38,103 bases of DNA. Origin: Methanomassiliicoccales archaeon PtaB.Bin134. Lineage in GTDB: Archaea > Thermoplasmatota > Thermoplasmata > Methanomassiliicoccales > UBA472. Positions 8,084 through 15,746 of this stretch are shown piece after piece. A program made the position numbers and the translations under genes. Under the pieces are notes generated by a model that saw nothing but the letters and a program-made list of their open reading frames with translations, was not told the origin of the DNA and ran no database searches. How positions within the stretch are numbered: the stretch's first letter is position 1; the number at the start of each line of letters is the position of its first letter. The stretch lies in contig MVPZ01000214.1 in NCBI GenBank assembly GCA_002067045.1, positions 1-38,103 on the forward strand, in the 5' to 3' direction.

Positions 8084-8803
8084 ATGATGCCCGTAGCCCC
8101 GTTGATGATAGAGCACCGAACCATCGAGAGGATGGCCGCGGTGATCAAGGACCAGGCCGAGAGGATGGAGGCGGGACAGGAGCTCGATCCCAGGTTCATA
8201 CCCGAGGTGGTGGACTTCATGAGGACCTACGCCGACCGCACCCATCATGGCAAGGAGGAGGACATACTCTTCGCGGCGCTCAAGGGGAAGGGGATGAGCG
8301 CCGAGCACCGCCAGACCCTCGATAGGCTGGAGAGGGACCATATCCAGGCCAGGGAGATGGTCGGCAGGCTGGCCTCCCTGGGGGAGGAGCACGCCATGGG
8401 ACATCCCGGGGCCGCGTTCCAGGCCTCCATGCTGATGAAGGACCTGGTTTCGTTCTATCATGACCATATCGAACTGGAGGACCAGGGGTTCTTCGTTCCG
8501 GTGATGGACTACCTCTCCGCGGAGGAGAGGGCGGCCATGCTGGAGCGGTTCAGGGACTTCGACTCCCGCATGATCCATGAGCGCTACGCCCGGGCCGTGG
8601 AGCGCCTGGGGGGCGAGGAGGGGGCCCGCATCGCCATCGAGGACCAGGACCGCTGGAGGTGCCGGGTGTGCGGTTACGTCTATGACCCCGAGGTCGGCGA
8701 CAAGGAGGCTGGTATACCACCGGGGACCGCCTTCGCCGACCTTCCGGACGATTGGGTATGTCCGGTGTGCGGGGCCGCAAAGGACGCCTTTGAGCACCTG
8801 TGA
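8084..8803 (+). CDS. Hemerythrin-rubredoxin fusion protein
   Basis: A 239-residue cytosolic protein with two metal domains. Residues about 5-170 are a hemerythrin HHE four-helix bundle that should hold a non-haem di-iron site. Candidate ligands are His11, His54/His55, Glu58, His86, His126 and Glu/Asp residues near 130. Residues about 188-239 are a rubredoxin with Cys193-X2-Cys196 and Cys226-X2-Cys229 in [14 protein letters not shown] and CPVCG contexts. The rubredoxin could pass electrons to the di-iron site, which would make it a candidate O2, peroxide or NO scavenging enzyme; this is inferred from the fusion. The start is an ATG-ATG pair, either of which could be used. It lies in a run of redox genes and is divergent from an MFS transporter. 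Confidence 0.9.
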   Translation: MMPVAPLMIEHRTIERMAAVIKDQAERMEAGQELDPRFIPEVVDFMRTYADRTHHGKEEDILFAALKGKGMSAEHRQTLDRLERDHIQAREMVGRLASLGEEHAMGHPGAAFQASMLMKDLVSFYHDHIELEDQGFFVPVMDYLSAEERAAMLERFRDFDSRMIHERYARAVERLGGEEGARIAIEDQDRWRCRVCGYVYDPEVGDKEAGIPPGTAFADLPDDWVCPVCGAAKDAFEHL

Positions 8804-8810
8804 GGGCAAC

Positions 8811-8820
8811 CCTTAAGTCC
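8811..8820 (+). promoter_or_regulatory. TATA box of the SagB-type nitroreductase gene
   Basis: CCTTAAGTCC is centred 28 bases before ATG 8843, right after the preceding stop codon, with no ribosome-binding site. It fits a leaderless promoter. Confidence 0.45.
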
Positions 8821-8842
8821 CGCGGCCTGCCATCATCGGTAC

Positions 8843-9586
8843 ATGAGCGAGGAGGGGCCGGGAGAGGTGTTCCAGAGGGAGACCAAGCATCGCCGGGATC
8901 GCCTGGTAGGCAGGGATATGGACTGGAGCCGGAAGCCGGAGACGTACAAACGCTATTCCGGAAGGCCGTCCGTTCCGCTGCCCCCGCCTGGATCGCCCCA
9001 GGCACCCCTGGACCGGGTGCTGAGGGATCGGCGCAGCGTCCGTAAGTTCTCCGAAGGCCCGTTGGACCTGGCGGACCTATCCTACATGCTCTGGGCCTGC
9101 ACCGGTATCACCAGGAGGGAGAGGGGTCACGAGTTCCGGACCGCCCCCTCGGCCGGCGCCCTCTATCCGGTGGAGACCTACGTGGCCGTCAACGAGGTGA
9201 AGGAAGTGCCGCCGGGCATCTACCACTACTCCATCGCGGACCACCGCCTGGAGCTGGTGCGCAAGGGAGCGCTCGGCGAGGAACTGGCCAGGGCGGCCTT
9301 GGACCAGGGGATGTGCGCCAGGGCTCCGGCGGTGCTCATATGGACGGCGGTGTTCGAGCGCTGCCGCTGGAAGTATGGCGAGAGGGCCTACCGCTACGTG
9401 TATCTGGACGCCGGACACCTGGCCCAGAACCTGTCCCTGGCCGCGGTCTCCCTGGGACTGGGCAGCTGCCAGATAGCCGCGACCTTCGATGACGAGGTGA
9501 ACGAGCTGCTCGGAGTGGACGGGGAGGAGGAGAGCGTCCTGTACATGAGCGTGGTCGGACGGCCTCGCGAGGGCGCAAACGATTAA
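8843..9586 (+). CDS. SagB/ThcOx-type nitroreductase family dehydrogenase
   Basis: A 247-residue FMN-dependent enzyme of the nitroreductase superfamily. The SagB-type N-terminal extension (about 1-50) leads into LDRVLRDRRSVRKFSEGPLD, the FMN phosphate-binding region. It continues with FRTAPSAGALYPVETYV, the signature of the SagB/ThcOx branch, and the C-terminal YLDAGHLAQNLSLAAVSLGL helix. Members oxidise azolines in peptide natural products or act as general oxidoreductases. No YcaO cyclodehydratase or precursor peptide is seen here, so a role in peptide modification is unsupported. It is one of several flavin proteins in this region. Confidence 0.87.
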   Translation: MSEEGPGEVFQRETKHRRDRLVGRDMDWSRKPETYKRYSGRPSVPLPPPGSPQAPLDRVLRDRRSVRKFSEGPLDLADLSYMLWACTGITRRERGHEFRTAPSAGALYPVETYVAVNEVKEVPPGIYHYSIADHRLELVRKGALGEELARAALDQGMCARAPAVLIWTAVFERCRWKYGERAYRYVYLDAGHLAQNLSLAAVSLGLGSCQIAATFDDEVNELLGVDGEEESVLYMSVVGRPREGAND

Positions 9587-9610
9587 TCATCCCCATTCCA
9601 TCAGTTCCTG

Positions 9611-11047
9611 ATGCTCTGTCCCAAGTGCGGCAACCACCCCTCCGCCACCGACAAGTTCTGCATGGAATGCGGCGCCCCCGTGGCCCAGTTCATAGACGAG
9701 GCCGCCGCCCAGGCGCCTCCGGCCGTTCAGGAGCGCCCGGCAACGCCTCCCACGCAGCCATACCAGCCAGCACCTCAGGCCCCGCCCATGGCCCCGGCCG
9801 AGAGGCCGATGCAAACAGCTCCCGTGCCCCAGCAGCCGTATCAGCCGGTCCCTCCCGCGCAGCAGCCCACCAGACCGATGGGTCCGCCTTACCAGCCACC
9901 GGCCCAGCAGCCGTATCAGCCGGCCAACCAGCCGCCGATGCAGTACCAGCAGTATCAGCCGGGGCCGGCTGTCCAGCAGAATCAGGCCCCGCCATCGTAT
10001 CAACGGCCGCCGCAGCCTCCGCCATATCAGCCCCAGGGACCGCAGCCGCTGCCCCAGATGGTGCCTTACCAGAGGTCCTCGGACCAGGTCAGCGGCAATG
10101 TGCAGATGGGGCCCTATCAGGCCTATGTGCCCCCCAAGGGCGCCGAACGATCCGGACAGACCGCGCCGCCAGCGCCCCGGCCGGTTGACGCCGTACCGAA
10201 CGCTCCCCCGGTCCAGCAGCCCTATCAACCCGCGCCGCCGGCTCCGGTGGTCCCTCCAGCCCCTGGGCCGAACGGGGCCCCGGGCTACCAGCCTCCGGCA
10301 CAGCAGCAGCACCAGGCCCCGCCATCGTATCAACGGCCGGCGCCGCAGACCCCTATGGTCCCAGCTGTTCCGCCGGTGCAAGGCCCTTCGGCCCAGCCTG
10401 CGAACCAGTACCAGCCTCCGGCACAGCATCAGTACCGGCCCGCCCCGCATGAGGCGCCTCCGGTGCCGCCCATGCAGCAGCCCTATCAGCCCGTCCCTCC
10501 GCAACAGCCCCCGTATCCCGGTCCGCAGTATCAACAGCCCCCGGCACAGCAGCCCTATCAGCCCATCCCTCCGCAGCAGCCTTATGGTCCGCCCCCCATG
10601 GGGCCCCAGCCCCCTATGTCATTGAACATCATGCCCAAGCTGGCCTCCGCGGCAGTGCTGCGACCCAACGAGATGGTGGCGCAGGTGTGGAGGGCCGGGC
10701 TGGAGCAGGATTACGTGGGCATGGAGGAGGGCGAATCCGGGAAGTTCAACATCAACGGACTGCTGCTGGCCACCGACCAGCGCCTGATATTCGTGCAGGA
10801 GAAGGGGCTGTTCGACAAGAGCTACAAGCAGCTGGAGAGCATCGATTACCGGGAGATCGGCAACTGGAAGCTCAGCCAGGTCGTGCGCACCAGAGCGCTG
10901 CAGGTGGACGTGACCAGGGGGCGCCTTCAGCGCAAGGTGTTCAACAACCTCCTGGAGGCGGACCCCATGTCCCTGGTGGCCCAAGCCCCTCAGAACCTGG
11001 ATTACGTCAAGCAGCTGCTGGGAAGGCTGAAGAGCGCCGCGCCGTGA
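9611..11047 (+). CDS. Zinc-ribbon, PYQP-repeat, PH-like domain protein
   Basis: A 478-residue protein in three parts. Residues 1-25 are a zinc ribbon (Cys3-X2-Cys6, Cys17-X2-Cys20). Residues about 30-335 are a low-complexity tract of Pro, Gln, Tyr and Ala built on units such as QQPYQP, with almost no hydrophobic core residues, so it is surely disordered. Residues about 340-478 are a folded domain with LLLATDQRLIFVQEKGLFDK followed by YREIGNWKL, the pattern of bacterial PH-like/GRAM-like domains. No signal peptide or membrane helix is visible. Such proteins may tether complexes or form condensates; this is inference. Internal DNA duplications suggest repeat expansion. A possible TATA overlaps the preceding stop codon. 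Confidence 0.85.
   Translation: MLCPKCGNHPSATDKFCMECGAPVAQFIDEAAAQAPPAVQERPATPPTQPYQPAPQAPPMAPAERPMQTAPVPQQPYQPVPPAQQPTRPMGPPYQPPAQQPYQPANQPPMQYQQYQPGPAVQQNQAPPSYQRPPQPPPYQPQGPQPLPQMVPYQRSSDQVSGNVQMGPYQAYVPPKGAERSGQTAPPAPRPVDAVPNAPPVQQPYQPAPPAPVVPPAPGPNGAPGYQPPAQQQHQAPPSYQRPAPQTPMVPAVPPVQGPSAQPANQYQPPAQHQYRPAPHEAPPVPPMQQPYQPVPPQQPPYPGPQYQQPPAQQPYQPIPPQQPYGPPPMGPQPPMSLNIMPKLASAAVLRPNEMVAQVWRAGLEQDYVGMEEGESGKFNINGLLLATDQRLIFVQEKGLFDKSYKQLESIDYREIGNWKLSQVVRTRALQVDVTRGRLQRKVFNNLLEADPMSLVAQAPQNLDYVKQLLGRLKSAAP
9983..10009 (+). repeat. 27-base direct repeat, copy 1
   Basis: This stretch inside the PYQP tract is identical to 10313-10339. The identity extends over third codon positions, which points to recent DNA duplication and not only to selection on the protein. 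Confidence 0.8.
10313..10339 (+). repeat. 27-base direct repeat, copy 2
   Basis: Second copy of the repeat at 9983-10009, 330 bases downstream and in the same reading frame. A further near-identical pair begins around 10474 and 10548. Confidence 0.8.
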
Positions 11048-11055
11048 GGGTTGCC

Positions 11056-11862
11056 TCAGGACCTCTCTGACAGGCGCGAACGGGCCTCGGCATGCTTGGC
11101 CAGAGTTTCCTCCATCACCTGGTCGAACACCTGAGGGAGGTTCGAGCGGAGTACCTTCAGCCCCTGCTCGGTGATCCCTCCCTTGGTGGCCACCCTATCC
11201 TTCAAGGAATCGGCGGCCTCCCCGGACCCCAGGGTCAGGGCGGTCCCCTGCAGGGTCTCCAGCACCATCTCCCAGGCGTCCTGGCGCCCTATCCCGTGCC
11301 TGGCCCCGGACTCCGCGAACTGCTGCATCATCTCCGCGATGAGCGCGGGACCGCAGCTGGTGAGGTCGGCGGCCGCGTCCATGCTTCCCTCCGGCAACTC
11401 CTTGACCAGGGAGGAGGGGGAGAGCAGTGACCCCAGCGCACCCATCTGCGGACCGGTCACCGAGGGCCCGTGGGAGATCAGCGACACCCCTCTGCCCCGC
11501 TCCATGGTCACCGAGGGGACCAGCTTGCTAACCGCGGCCCCGCAGACCTCCTCCAGCCGGACCAGAGGTACGGCCCCGTTCACCACCACGACATGGACCC
11601 CCGCGCGGACCGGAGAGATGTCCTTCAGAACGCCCAGCAGCTGATCCGTGCGCACGGTGACGAACAGCACGTCGGAACGCTCGGCCGCATCACGGTTGTC
11701 CTCGACCACCGTGGTGCCCCTGAACCTTTCTGCCAGGGCCTCGGCCTTGCCCCGGCTGCGGTTGGCGAGCAGCACATCGGAGGGGGATACCGCTCCGCTT
11801 TCGAGAATTCCGGCGGCCATCGCCGCGCCCATGTTCCCCAGACCGATGAAGCCGACCCTCAT
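11056..11862 (-). CDS. proC: Pyrroline-5-carboxylate reductase family protein
   Basis: A 268-residue dimeric dehydrogenase of the ProC family, which reduces pyrroline-5-carboxylate to proline with NAD(P)H. The N-terminus shows the Rossmann motif VGFIGLGNMGAAMA, and residues after NRS probably contact NADP phosphate. The C-terminal all-helical dimer domain has TSCGPALIAEMMQQFAES, which aligns with the ProC substrate-binding segment, and LQGTALTLGSGE. Length matches the family. No proA or proB is close by, so a related imine reductase function cannot be excluded. A TATA-like CTTTTAATC at 11898-11906 and a GGAAGGA ribosome site precede the ATG. It is convergent with the PYQP-repeat gene, 8 bases apart. 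Confidence 0.85.
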   Translation of the reverse strand: MRVGFIGLGNMGAAMAAGILESGAVSPSDVLLANRSRGKAEALAERFRGTTVVEDNRDAAERSDVLFVTVRTDQLLGVLKDISPVRAGVHVVVVNGAVPLVRLEEVCGAAVSKLVPSVTMERGRGVSLISHGPSVTGPQMGALGSLLSPSSLVKELPEGSMDAAADLTSCGPALIAEMMQQFAESGARHGIGRQDAWEMVLETLQGTALTLGSGEAADSLKDRVATKGGITEQGLKVLRSNLPQVFDQVMEETLAKHAEARSRLSERS

Positions 11863-11896
11863 TCCTATCCTTCCGGGCCAGCAGAGGCGCCAATCC

Positions 11897-11906
11897 GATT
11901 AAAAGG
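11897..11906 (-). promoter_or_regulatory. Candidate TATA box of proC
   Basis: On the minus strand CCTTTTAATC is centred about 40 bases before the ATG at 11862. That would give a leader of about 14 bases holding the GGAAGGA ribosome site. Confidence 0.4.
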
Positions 11907-11914
11907 TAACGATT

Positions 11915-12463
11915 CTAGAGACCGAGCTCCTCGGCGGATTCCCGCATCCCCTCCAGGGCCACCTGCAGGAACTCGTCCCTGGGTATGCCCAGCTCCTCGC
12001 AGACCATGATGCGCCCGCGGTCCACACCCCTGGCGAAGTCCTTGTTGCCGAACTTCTTGGCGATGGAGCTGACCTTGACATCGGCCAGCCTCTTGCTCGG
12101 AAGCACCAGGGCGCAGGCGATGACCAGCCCGGAGACCGCGTCCGCGGCCAGCAGCCCCCGCTTGAGGGGGTTGTCCACCGGGACCCCGGTGGCCTCGTGA
12201 TTGTGGGCCAGGATGGCCTGGAGCACCTCCTCGCCCACCTTTCCCCTGAGCATCTCGCAGGCCATCTTGGCGTGGTCCTCCATGCCGTGGCACTCCTCGA
12301 AGTCGATGTCGTGCAGGATCCCGGTCACCTCCCAGGCCGTGGCGTCCTCGCCGAGCCTCCGGGCGGTGCTGCGCATGACCGCGCCCACGGCGATCATGTG
12401 CTTCAGGTTGCTCTCCTTGGATATCCTTCCCTTCACCAGCTCCAGCGCCTCTGCTCTCTGCAT
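11915..12463 (-). CDS. HD domain phosphohydrolase
   Basis: A 182-residue soluble protein of the HD superfamily of metal-dependent phosphohydrolases. Metal ligands are visible in order: an N-terminal helix ending NLKHMIAVG, the HD pair in VTGILHDIDFE, a histidine in MEDHAKMACEML, a histidine in AILAHNHEATG and an aspartate in LAADAVSGLV. This fits the archaeal/bacterial HDIG-type group that includes nucleotidases; the substrate is unknown. It lies 34 bases after the PNPOx-fold gene on the same strand with no TATA box between, so the two are probably one transcript. Confidence 0.83.
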   Translation of the reverse strand: MQRAEALELVKGRISKESNLKHMIAVGAVMRSTARRLGEDATAWEVTGILHDIDFEECHGMEDHAKMACEMLRGKVGEEVLQAILAHNHEATGVPVDNPLKRGLLAADAVSGLVIACALVLPSKRLADVKVSSIAKKFGNKDFARGVDRGRIMVCEELGIPRDEFLQVALEGMRESAEELGL

Positions 12464-12497
12464 TATTTCCGCTCCCCTGCGGCCATTGGAGGGCGCT

Positions 12498-12914
12498 TCA
12501 GACTATCAGCTTTCCGGCGGAAGGACCCCACATGGCGTCGTAGACCGCCTCCACCTTGACCACCACCGCGGCCTTGGCCGGGAGCTTGGGGTTGACCCCG
12601 TGCACCCACTTGCGCATCTCCTCGAACTGCGGCCCGGCCTTGAAGACCTTGGCGGACCCCTTGATCTGGTAGGACTTCTTGGTGTCCCCGTCGTAGCAGA
12701 GCACGGAGATGCGCGGGTTCTCTGAAAGATTGGCCGCGGTCTTCAGGAAGAAGTTGTCGGCCAGCATCAGAGTTTCATCGTCCAGTATCTTCAGCAGCCC
12801 GATGAAGATCACGTTCGGTGTGCCATCCCTGGTGGCGGTGGCGATGGGAATGGGCTTCTGCTTGGCTAGCGCCTCTTTTACCTCCGGCGGCATCTTGACC
12901 ATTTTTATCACCAT
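12498..12914 (-). CDS. Pyridoxamine 5'-phosphate oxidase-fold flavoprotein
   Basis: A 138-residue split-barrel protein of the PNPOx-like family, which bind FMN or F420 as dimers. Typical stretches are PIPIATATRDGTPNVIFIGL, an early strand with the conserved T-x-D-G-x-P-N, then LADNFFLKTAANLSENPRIS and the strand KKSYQIKGSAKVF. It is most like the small archaeal redox versions, not true PdxH. The start at 12914 lies 26 bases after a TATA-like CTTTAATACC, which supports a leaderless transcript. The HD gene follows and is probably cotranscribed. Confidence 0.85.
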   Translation of the reverse strand: MVIKMVKMPPEVKEALAKQKPIPIATATRDGTPNVIFIGLLKILDDETLMLADNFFLKTAANLSENPRISVLCYDGDTKKSYQIKGSAKVFKAGPQFEEMRKWVHGVNPKLPAKAAVVVKVEAVYDAMWGPSAGKLIV

Positions 12915-12934
12915 GGATAGAAAGATTTGTTGGG

Positions 12935-12944
12935 GTATTAAAGT
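12935..12944 (-). promoter_or_regulatory. TATA box of the PNPOx-fold gene
   Basis: On the minus strand CTTTAATACC is centred 26 bases before ATG 12914, the leaderless spacing seen for several genes in this window. Confidence 0.55.
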
Positions 12945-13013
12945 TAAGCCCGATCAGATCTCCGAACGGTGTTTGTGAAAAGGTCATATCGCTGAAAGCG
13001 CCATCATGGGCGC

Positions 13014-13544
13014 ATGAGCAACAAGGACGCCGTGATGATGGTGGGCAGGCTGATGGAGCTGGCCGCCCGCACCGCACCCAAGGCCATGGGCAAAGACTTC
13101 ATAGAGACCGTTCTGCTCACCGACGAGCAGAGGGTCGCGCTGGGGGAGGACATGGTCTCCTTGGGCAAGGAGAGGCGCAACCCGGGATTCGAGCGGGACG
13201 GGCAGAACGTCCTGGACGCGGACGCGGTGGTGCTTATCGGATTGCTGCCGCACCTGGGCGTGGGACTGGACTGCGGGGCCTGCGGCATGCCCGGGTGCGC
13301 GGAGTTCAACACCCTTTCCGAGAACAAGGACTTCCGGGGGCCGAACTGCGCCCTGAGGCTGCTGGACCTGGGCATCGCCCTGGGCTCGGCGGCCAAGGTG
13401 GCCTCCGATCACAGCGTGGACAACCGCATCATGTACCGCATCGGGGTCTCGGCGATACGGCTGGGGCTGTCCCAATCGAACATCTGCCACGGGATACCGC
13501 TCTCGGCCACCGGGAAGAACATCTTCTTCGACCGGGGGCGCTGA
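13014..13544 (+). CDS. DUF2148 / ferredoxin-domain protein (COG4739-like)
   Basis: A 176-residue cytosolic protein of the DUF2148 family. The central cysteine set GLDCGACGMPGCAEF together with FRGPNCALRL looks like an iron-sulfur binding site, and LDLGIALGSAAKVASDH and the C-terminal GIPLSATGKNIFFDR are typical of the family. Members are widespread in anaerobes and uncharacterised. ATG 13014 is the only start that fits; the nearby ATG at 13005 runs into its stop codon at once. The gene converges on the flavin reductase with a gap of three bases. A redox role is inferred from the cysteines and neighbours. Confidence 0.85.
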   Translation: MSNKDAVMMVGRLMELAARTAPKAMGKDFIETVLLTDEQRVALGEDMVSLGKERRNPGFERDGQNVLDADAVVLIGLLPHLGVGLDCGACGMPGCAEFNTLSENKDFRGPNCALRLLDLGIALGSAAKVASDHSVDNRIMYRIGVSAIRLGLSQSNICHGIPLSATGKNIFFDRGR

Positions 13545-13547
13545 ACA

Positions 13548-14159
13548 TCACGGTCGGTAATCCCTGCCGGCCTTGAAGGCCTCGGCGATGGTGGACCCCT
13601 TCACAAAGTAGGGGCCACCGGGGCTCAGGTACATCAGCAGCTGCAGCTTGTCGATGTCCGGGCGGCCGGAGGTCATGCATGCTTCGTCCACGTAGACCTC
13701 CTCGATATCCCCCACCACCATGTCCACCCCCTCGAACTCGATGATGTCGTCCAGGATTAGCTCCACGTTCACCGGGCACTCCCTGGCCATGGGGGCGGTG
13801 AGGGTCTTTCCGAAGAACACGTCGAACACGGCGGACTTGTCCACTTTGCTCCCGGAGTTCAGCCCGCAGTAGTCCACGGCGGCTGCTGACGAGGCCCCGG
13901 GCATGTTGATGCTGAAGGTGCCGTTCTCCACGATGCCCTCCTTGGTCCTGCGGTCCTTGCCCATCACCACGGCCATCTTGGGAGGTTCATCGTCCAGCAT
14001 GGTGACCCAGGCCACCGGGCAGAAGTTCGGTCTGCCCTGGACCTTTGACCCGACCAGCACCACCGGGAGGCCCATGGTGGGCACCCTCCTTCCTAACGCG
14101 ATCTTGCTCATGATGATCGTGTGCATATCGGCGCCTGTCTTATCAAAACTAGTCATCAC
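13548..14159 (-). CDS. Flavin reductase-like protein
   Basis: A 203-residue FMN-binding split-barrel protein of the flavin reductase-like family. It shows PVVLVGSKVQGRPNFCPVAW at the first strand, where the family binds FMN, and GTFSINMPGASSA followed by AVDYCGLNSGSKVDKS, the usual archaeal pattern. It may use NAD(P)H or reduced F420, or serve as an electron carrier in the style of flavoredoxin. The reading frame starts with ATG-ATG at 14159/14156. Internal ATG codons (MHTIIM, MSKIALG) are also possible starts. It is divergent from the methyltransferase-like gene and shares with it a short region that contains an inverted repeat. Confidence 0.85.
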   Translation of the reverse strand: MMTSFDKTGADMHTIIMSKIALGRRVPTMGLPVVLVGSKVQGRPNFCPVAWVTMLDDEPPKMAVVMGKDRRTKEGIVENGTFSINMPGASSAAAVDYCGLNSGSKVDKSAVFDVFFGKTLTAPMARECPVNVELILDDIIEFEGVDMVVGDIEEVYVDEACMTSGRPDIDKLQLLMYLSPGGPYFVKGSTIAEAFKAGRDYRP

Positions 14160-14184
14160 CCGTCTCTGAAAAACGGGCGCAACC

Positions 14185-14194
14185 CATAAATAGT
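14185..14194. promoter_or_regulatory. Shared TATA-like box between divergent genes
   Basis: CATAAATAGT reads as a TATA-like element on both strands. On the minus strand it lies about 30 bases before the flavin reductase ATG. On the plus strand it would start transcription near 14216, inside the inverted repeat. Confidence 0.45.
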
Positions 14195-14198
14195 TCCA

Positions 14199-14218
14199 TG
14201 CTATGTCATGTCATAGCA
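14199..14218. promoter_or_regulatory. Inverted repeat, candidate repressor operator
   Basis: TGCTATG and CATAGCA form a perfect 7-bp inverted repeat with a 6-base spacer. It sits between the divergent flavin reductase and methyltransferase-like genes, right after the shared TATA-like box. Its size suits a dimeric helix-turn-helix regulator; which protein binds is unknown. Confidence 0.5.
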
Positions 14219-14254
14219 CGGTAACAGTGCTTAAGGAATAAAGGAGGAAAGGAG

Positions 14255-14911
14255 ATGGCCGAAGCGAAGTCCGAAACGCTGCCCTGCGCGGCAGACGCCC
14301 TGCACACCAACGCTATGGCTGCGCCCAACGGCGCCGCCTGGAAGATGGGTGGGGCGGATTACTACGGGCTACGCCAGGCCATAAGCGAGGTGGGGAGGTC
14401 CGTGCTGACCCCCGGATCGCGGGTGGTGGACCTGCGCTGCGACCTGGGACTGCTCATGCCCCTGGTGGAGGAGAACGAGGACCTCTGCCGCTTCACCCTG
14501 CTCTCCCCCCGCGGGGAGGACGCCTGGAACTGCTTCGACCGCATGCGCACCAGGGTCCGCCTGGGTTTCGTGGACGCTGCGATCCTGGACCTGAAGGAGG
14601 GGTTCCCGGAGATCTCCGCCAGGATGTTCCTGGCGGTCGATGCCCTGGGAGCGCTGACGGTGGCCAGGCGGACCGAGGTGGCCGAGGCCATGCGTCGACG
14701 CTTGGAGAGGTGCGGGGCCGGGGTCGTCGTCGAGGAGGTGGAGCCAGACGCGGACGATGTTGCGATCCGTCATCCATCAAGCGTCGACCGGCCCAGGAGG
14801 CGCAGGTGGTCCCCCATGGAATGGGAATCGCTGCTCAACAGCGCCGGTTTCCGCACCGTGGAGCGGATCTGGTCGGACGGAGACCGTGTGGCCTGGCTTG
14901 TGAGGAAGTAA
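14255..14911 (+). CDS. SAM-dependent methyltransferase-like protein
   Basis: A 218-residue protein with a class I methyltransferase layout. After a variable N-terminus, GSRVVDLRCDLGLLMPLV aligns with motif I (usually D-x-G-C-G-x-G), but the second and third glycines are replaced, so SAM binding may be weak. Later strands FVDAAILDLKEGF and GVVVEEVE, and the C-terminal WESLLNSAGFRTVERIW, fit the fold. No substrate can be named. A clear ribosome site, GGAGGAAAGGAG, ends just before the ATG, unlike the leaderless neighbours. This supports a long leader and control at the inverted repeat upstream. A degenerate non-catalytic relative is the main alternative. Confidence 0.65.
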   Translation: MAEAKSETLPCAADALHTNAMAAPNGAAWKMGGADYYGLRQAISEVGRSVLTPGSRVVDLRCDLGLLMPLVEENEDLCRFTLLSPRGEDAWNCFDRMRTRVRLGFVDAAILDLKEGFPEISARMFLAVDALGALTVARRTEVAEAMRRRLERCGAGVVVEEVEPDADDVAIRHPSSVDRPRRRRWSPMEWESLLNSAGFRTVERIWSDGDRVAWLVRK

Positions 14912-14923
14912 AAAAGATGGGGG

Positions 14924-14950
14924 GCCTCCGCCCCTTCAAACCGATTTTAG
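14924..14950. terminator. Possible bidirectional terminator
   Basis: Between two convergent genes, GGGG and CCCC runs can pair (14920-14935) and a short TTTT run follows at 14944-14947. The stem is only four to five pairs, so support is weak. Confidence 0.25.
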
Positions 14951-14958
14951 GTTGCGGC

Positions 14959-15657
14959 TCAGCCATCGTCCTTCATGAGGTCGTAGATGATGGCCGCCAG
15001 TGCCGCTCCGACCATTGGTGCGGCAATGAATATCCATAGCTGATCCAGCGCCCATCCGCCCTGGAATATGGCCGGTCCGATGCTACGAGCCGGGTTGACC
15101 GAGGTGTTGTCCACCGGGATGGATATCAGGTGGATCAATGCCAGGACGATGCCTATCGGTATTCCAGCGAAACCAGGGGCGGCCTTCTTGTCGGTGGTGA
15201 ACAGGACGGTGAGCATCAGCAGCGCGGTCAGCACCACCTCGGCCACCATGACCGCCCCCAGCTCGTAACCGCCGGGGGAATGGTCCCCGTAGCCGTTGGA
15301 CCCGAACCCGCTGGCCGCCGCGTCGAAGCCGGGAGCTCCGCTGGCGATCACATACAGGACCCCCGCGGCCAGAATGGCCCCGATGACCTGGGCCACCATG
15401 TACAGCAGGGCCTCCCTTCCGGAGACCTTTTTCGACATCCACATTCCCAGCGTCACCGCCGGGTTGATGTGGCATCCGGAGATCGGTCCGATTGCGTACG
15501 CCATGACCAGCAAGGTGAAGCCGAAGGCCAGCGAAACTCCCAATGCATTCACCCATGCACCGGCCAGCACGGCGGTGCCCACACCGCCGAACACCAGCAC
15601 GAAGGTCCCTATTACCTCTGCGAACAGCTTTCTGATGGTTTTATCCGTGAGTTGCAC
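14959..15657 (-). CDS. aqpZ: Aquaporin, AqpZ-type water channel
   Basis: A 232-residue membrane channel with six helices and two half-helices that carry the NPA motifs (Asn65-Pro66-Ala67 in GCHINPAVT; Asn188-Pro189-Ala190 in NTSVNPARS). The selectivity filter reads Phe45, His176, Thr185 and Arg191. This is the set of E. coli AqpZ, so water is the likely substrate and glycerol is not. The start is a GTG, and a TATA-like TTTATAC lies about 33 bases upstream. It is convergent with the methyltransferase-like gene. A short GC hairpin lies between the two stop codons. Confidence 0.93.
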   Translation of the reverse strand: MQLTDKTIRKLFAEVIGTFVLVFGGVGTAVLAGAWVNALGVSLAFGFTLLVMAYAIGPISGCHINPAVTLGMWMSKKVSGREALLYMVAQVIGAILAAGVLYVIASGAPGFDAAASGFGSNGYGDHSPGGYELGAVMVAEVVLTALLMLTVLFTTDKKAAPGFAGIPIGIVLALIHLISIPVDNTSVNPARSIGPAIFQGGWALDQLWIFIAAPMVGAALAAIIYDLMKDDG

Positions 15658-15746
15658 CTCGGAAGAATATTCTGTCGGTAATAGTATAAATTTAACTGTA
15701 ATTTATTGATTGGCGACCTGGCCCTTCACAACAGTATTTAAATGGT

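Noticed and set aside
8843..9586. Part of a RiPP gene cluster
   Set aside because: No YcaO, no transporter pair and no precursor-like small frame was found next to the SagB-type gene.
9720..10620. CRISPR-like or satellite array
   Set aside because: The repeats are short, irregular, in frame and encode PYQP units, with no constant repeat and spacer structure.
11915..12914. Toxin-antitoxin or defence pair formed by the HD and PNPOx-fold genes
   Set aside because: Both are ordinary housekeeping-type families, and the adjacency is explained by a simple two-gene transcript.
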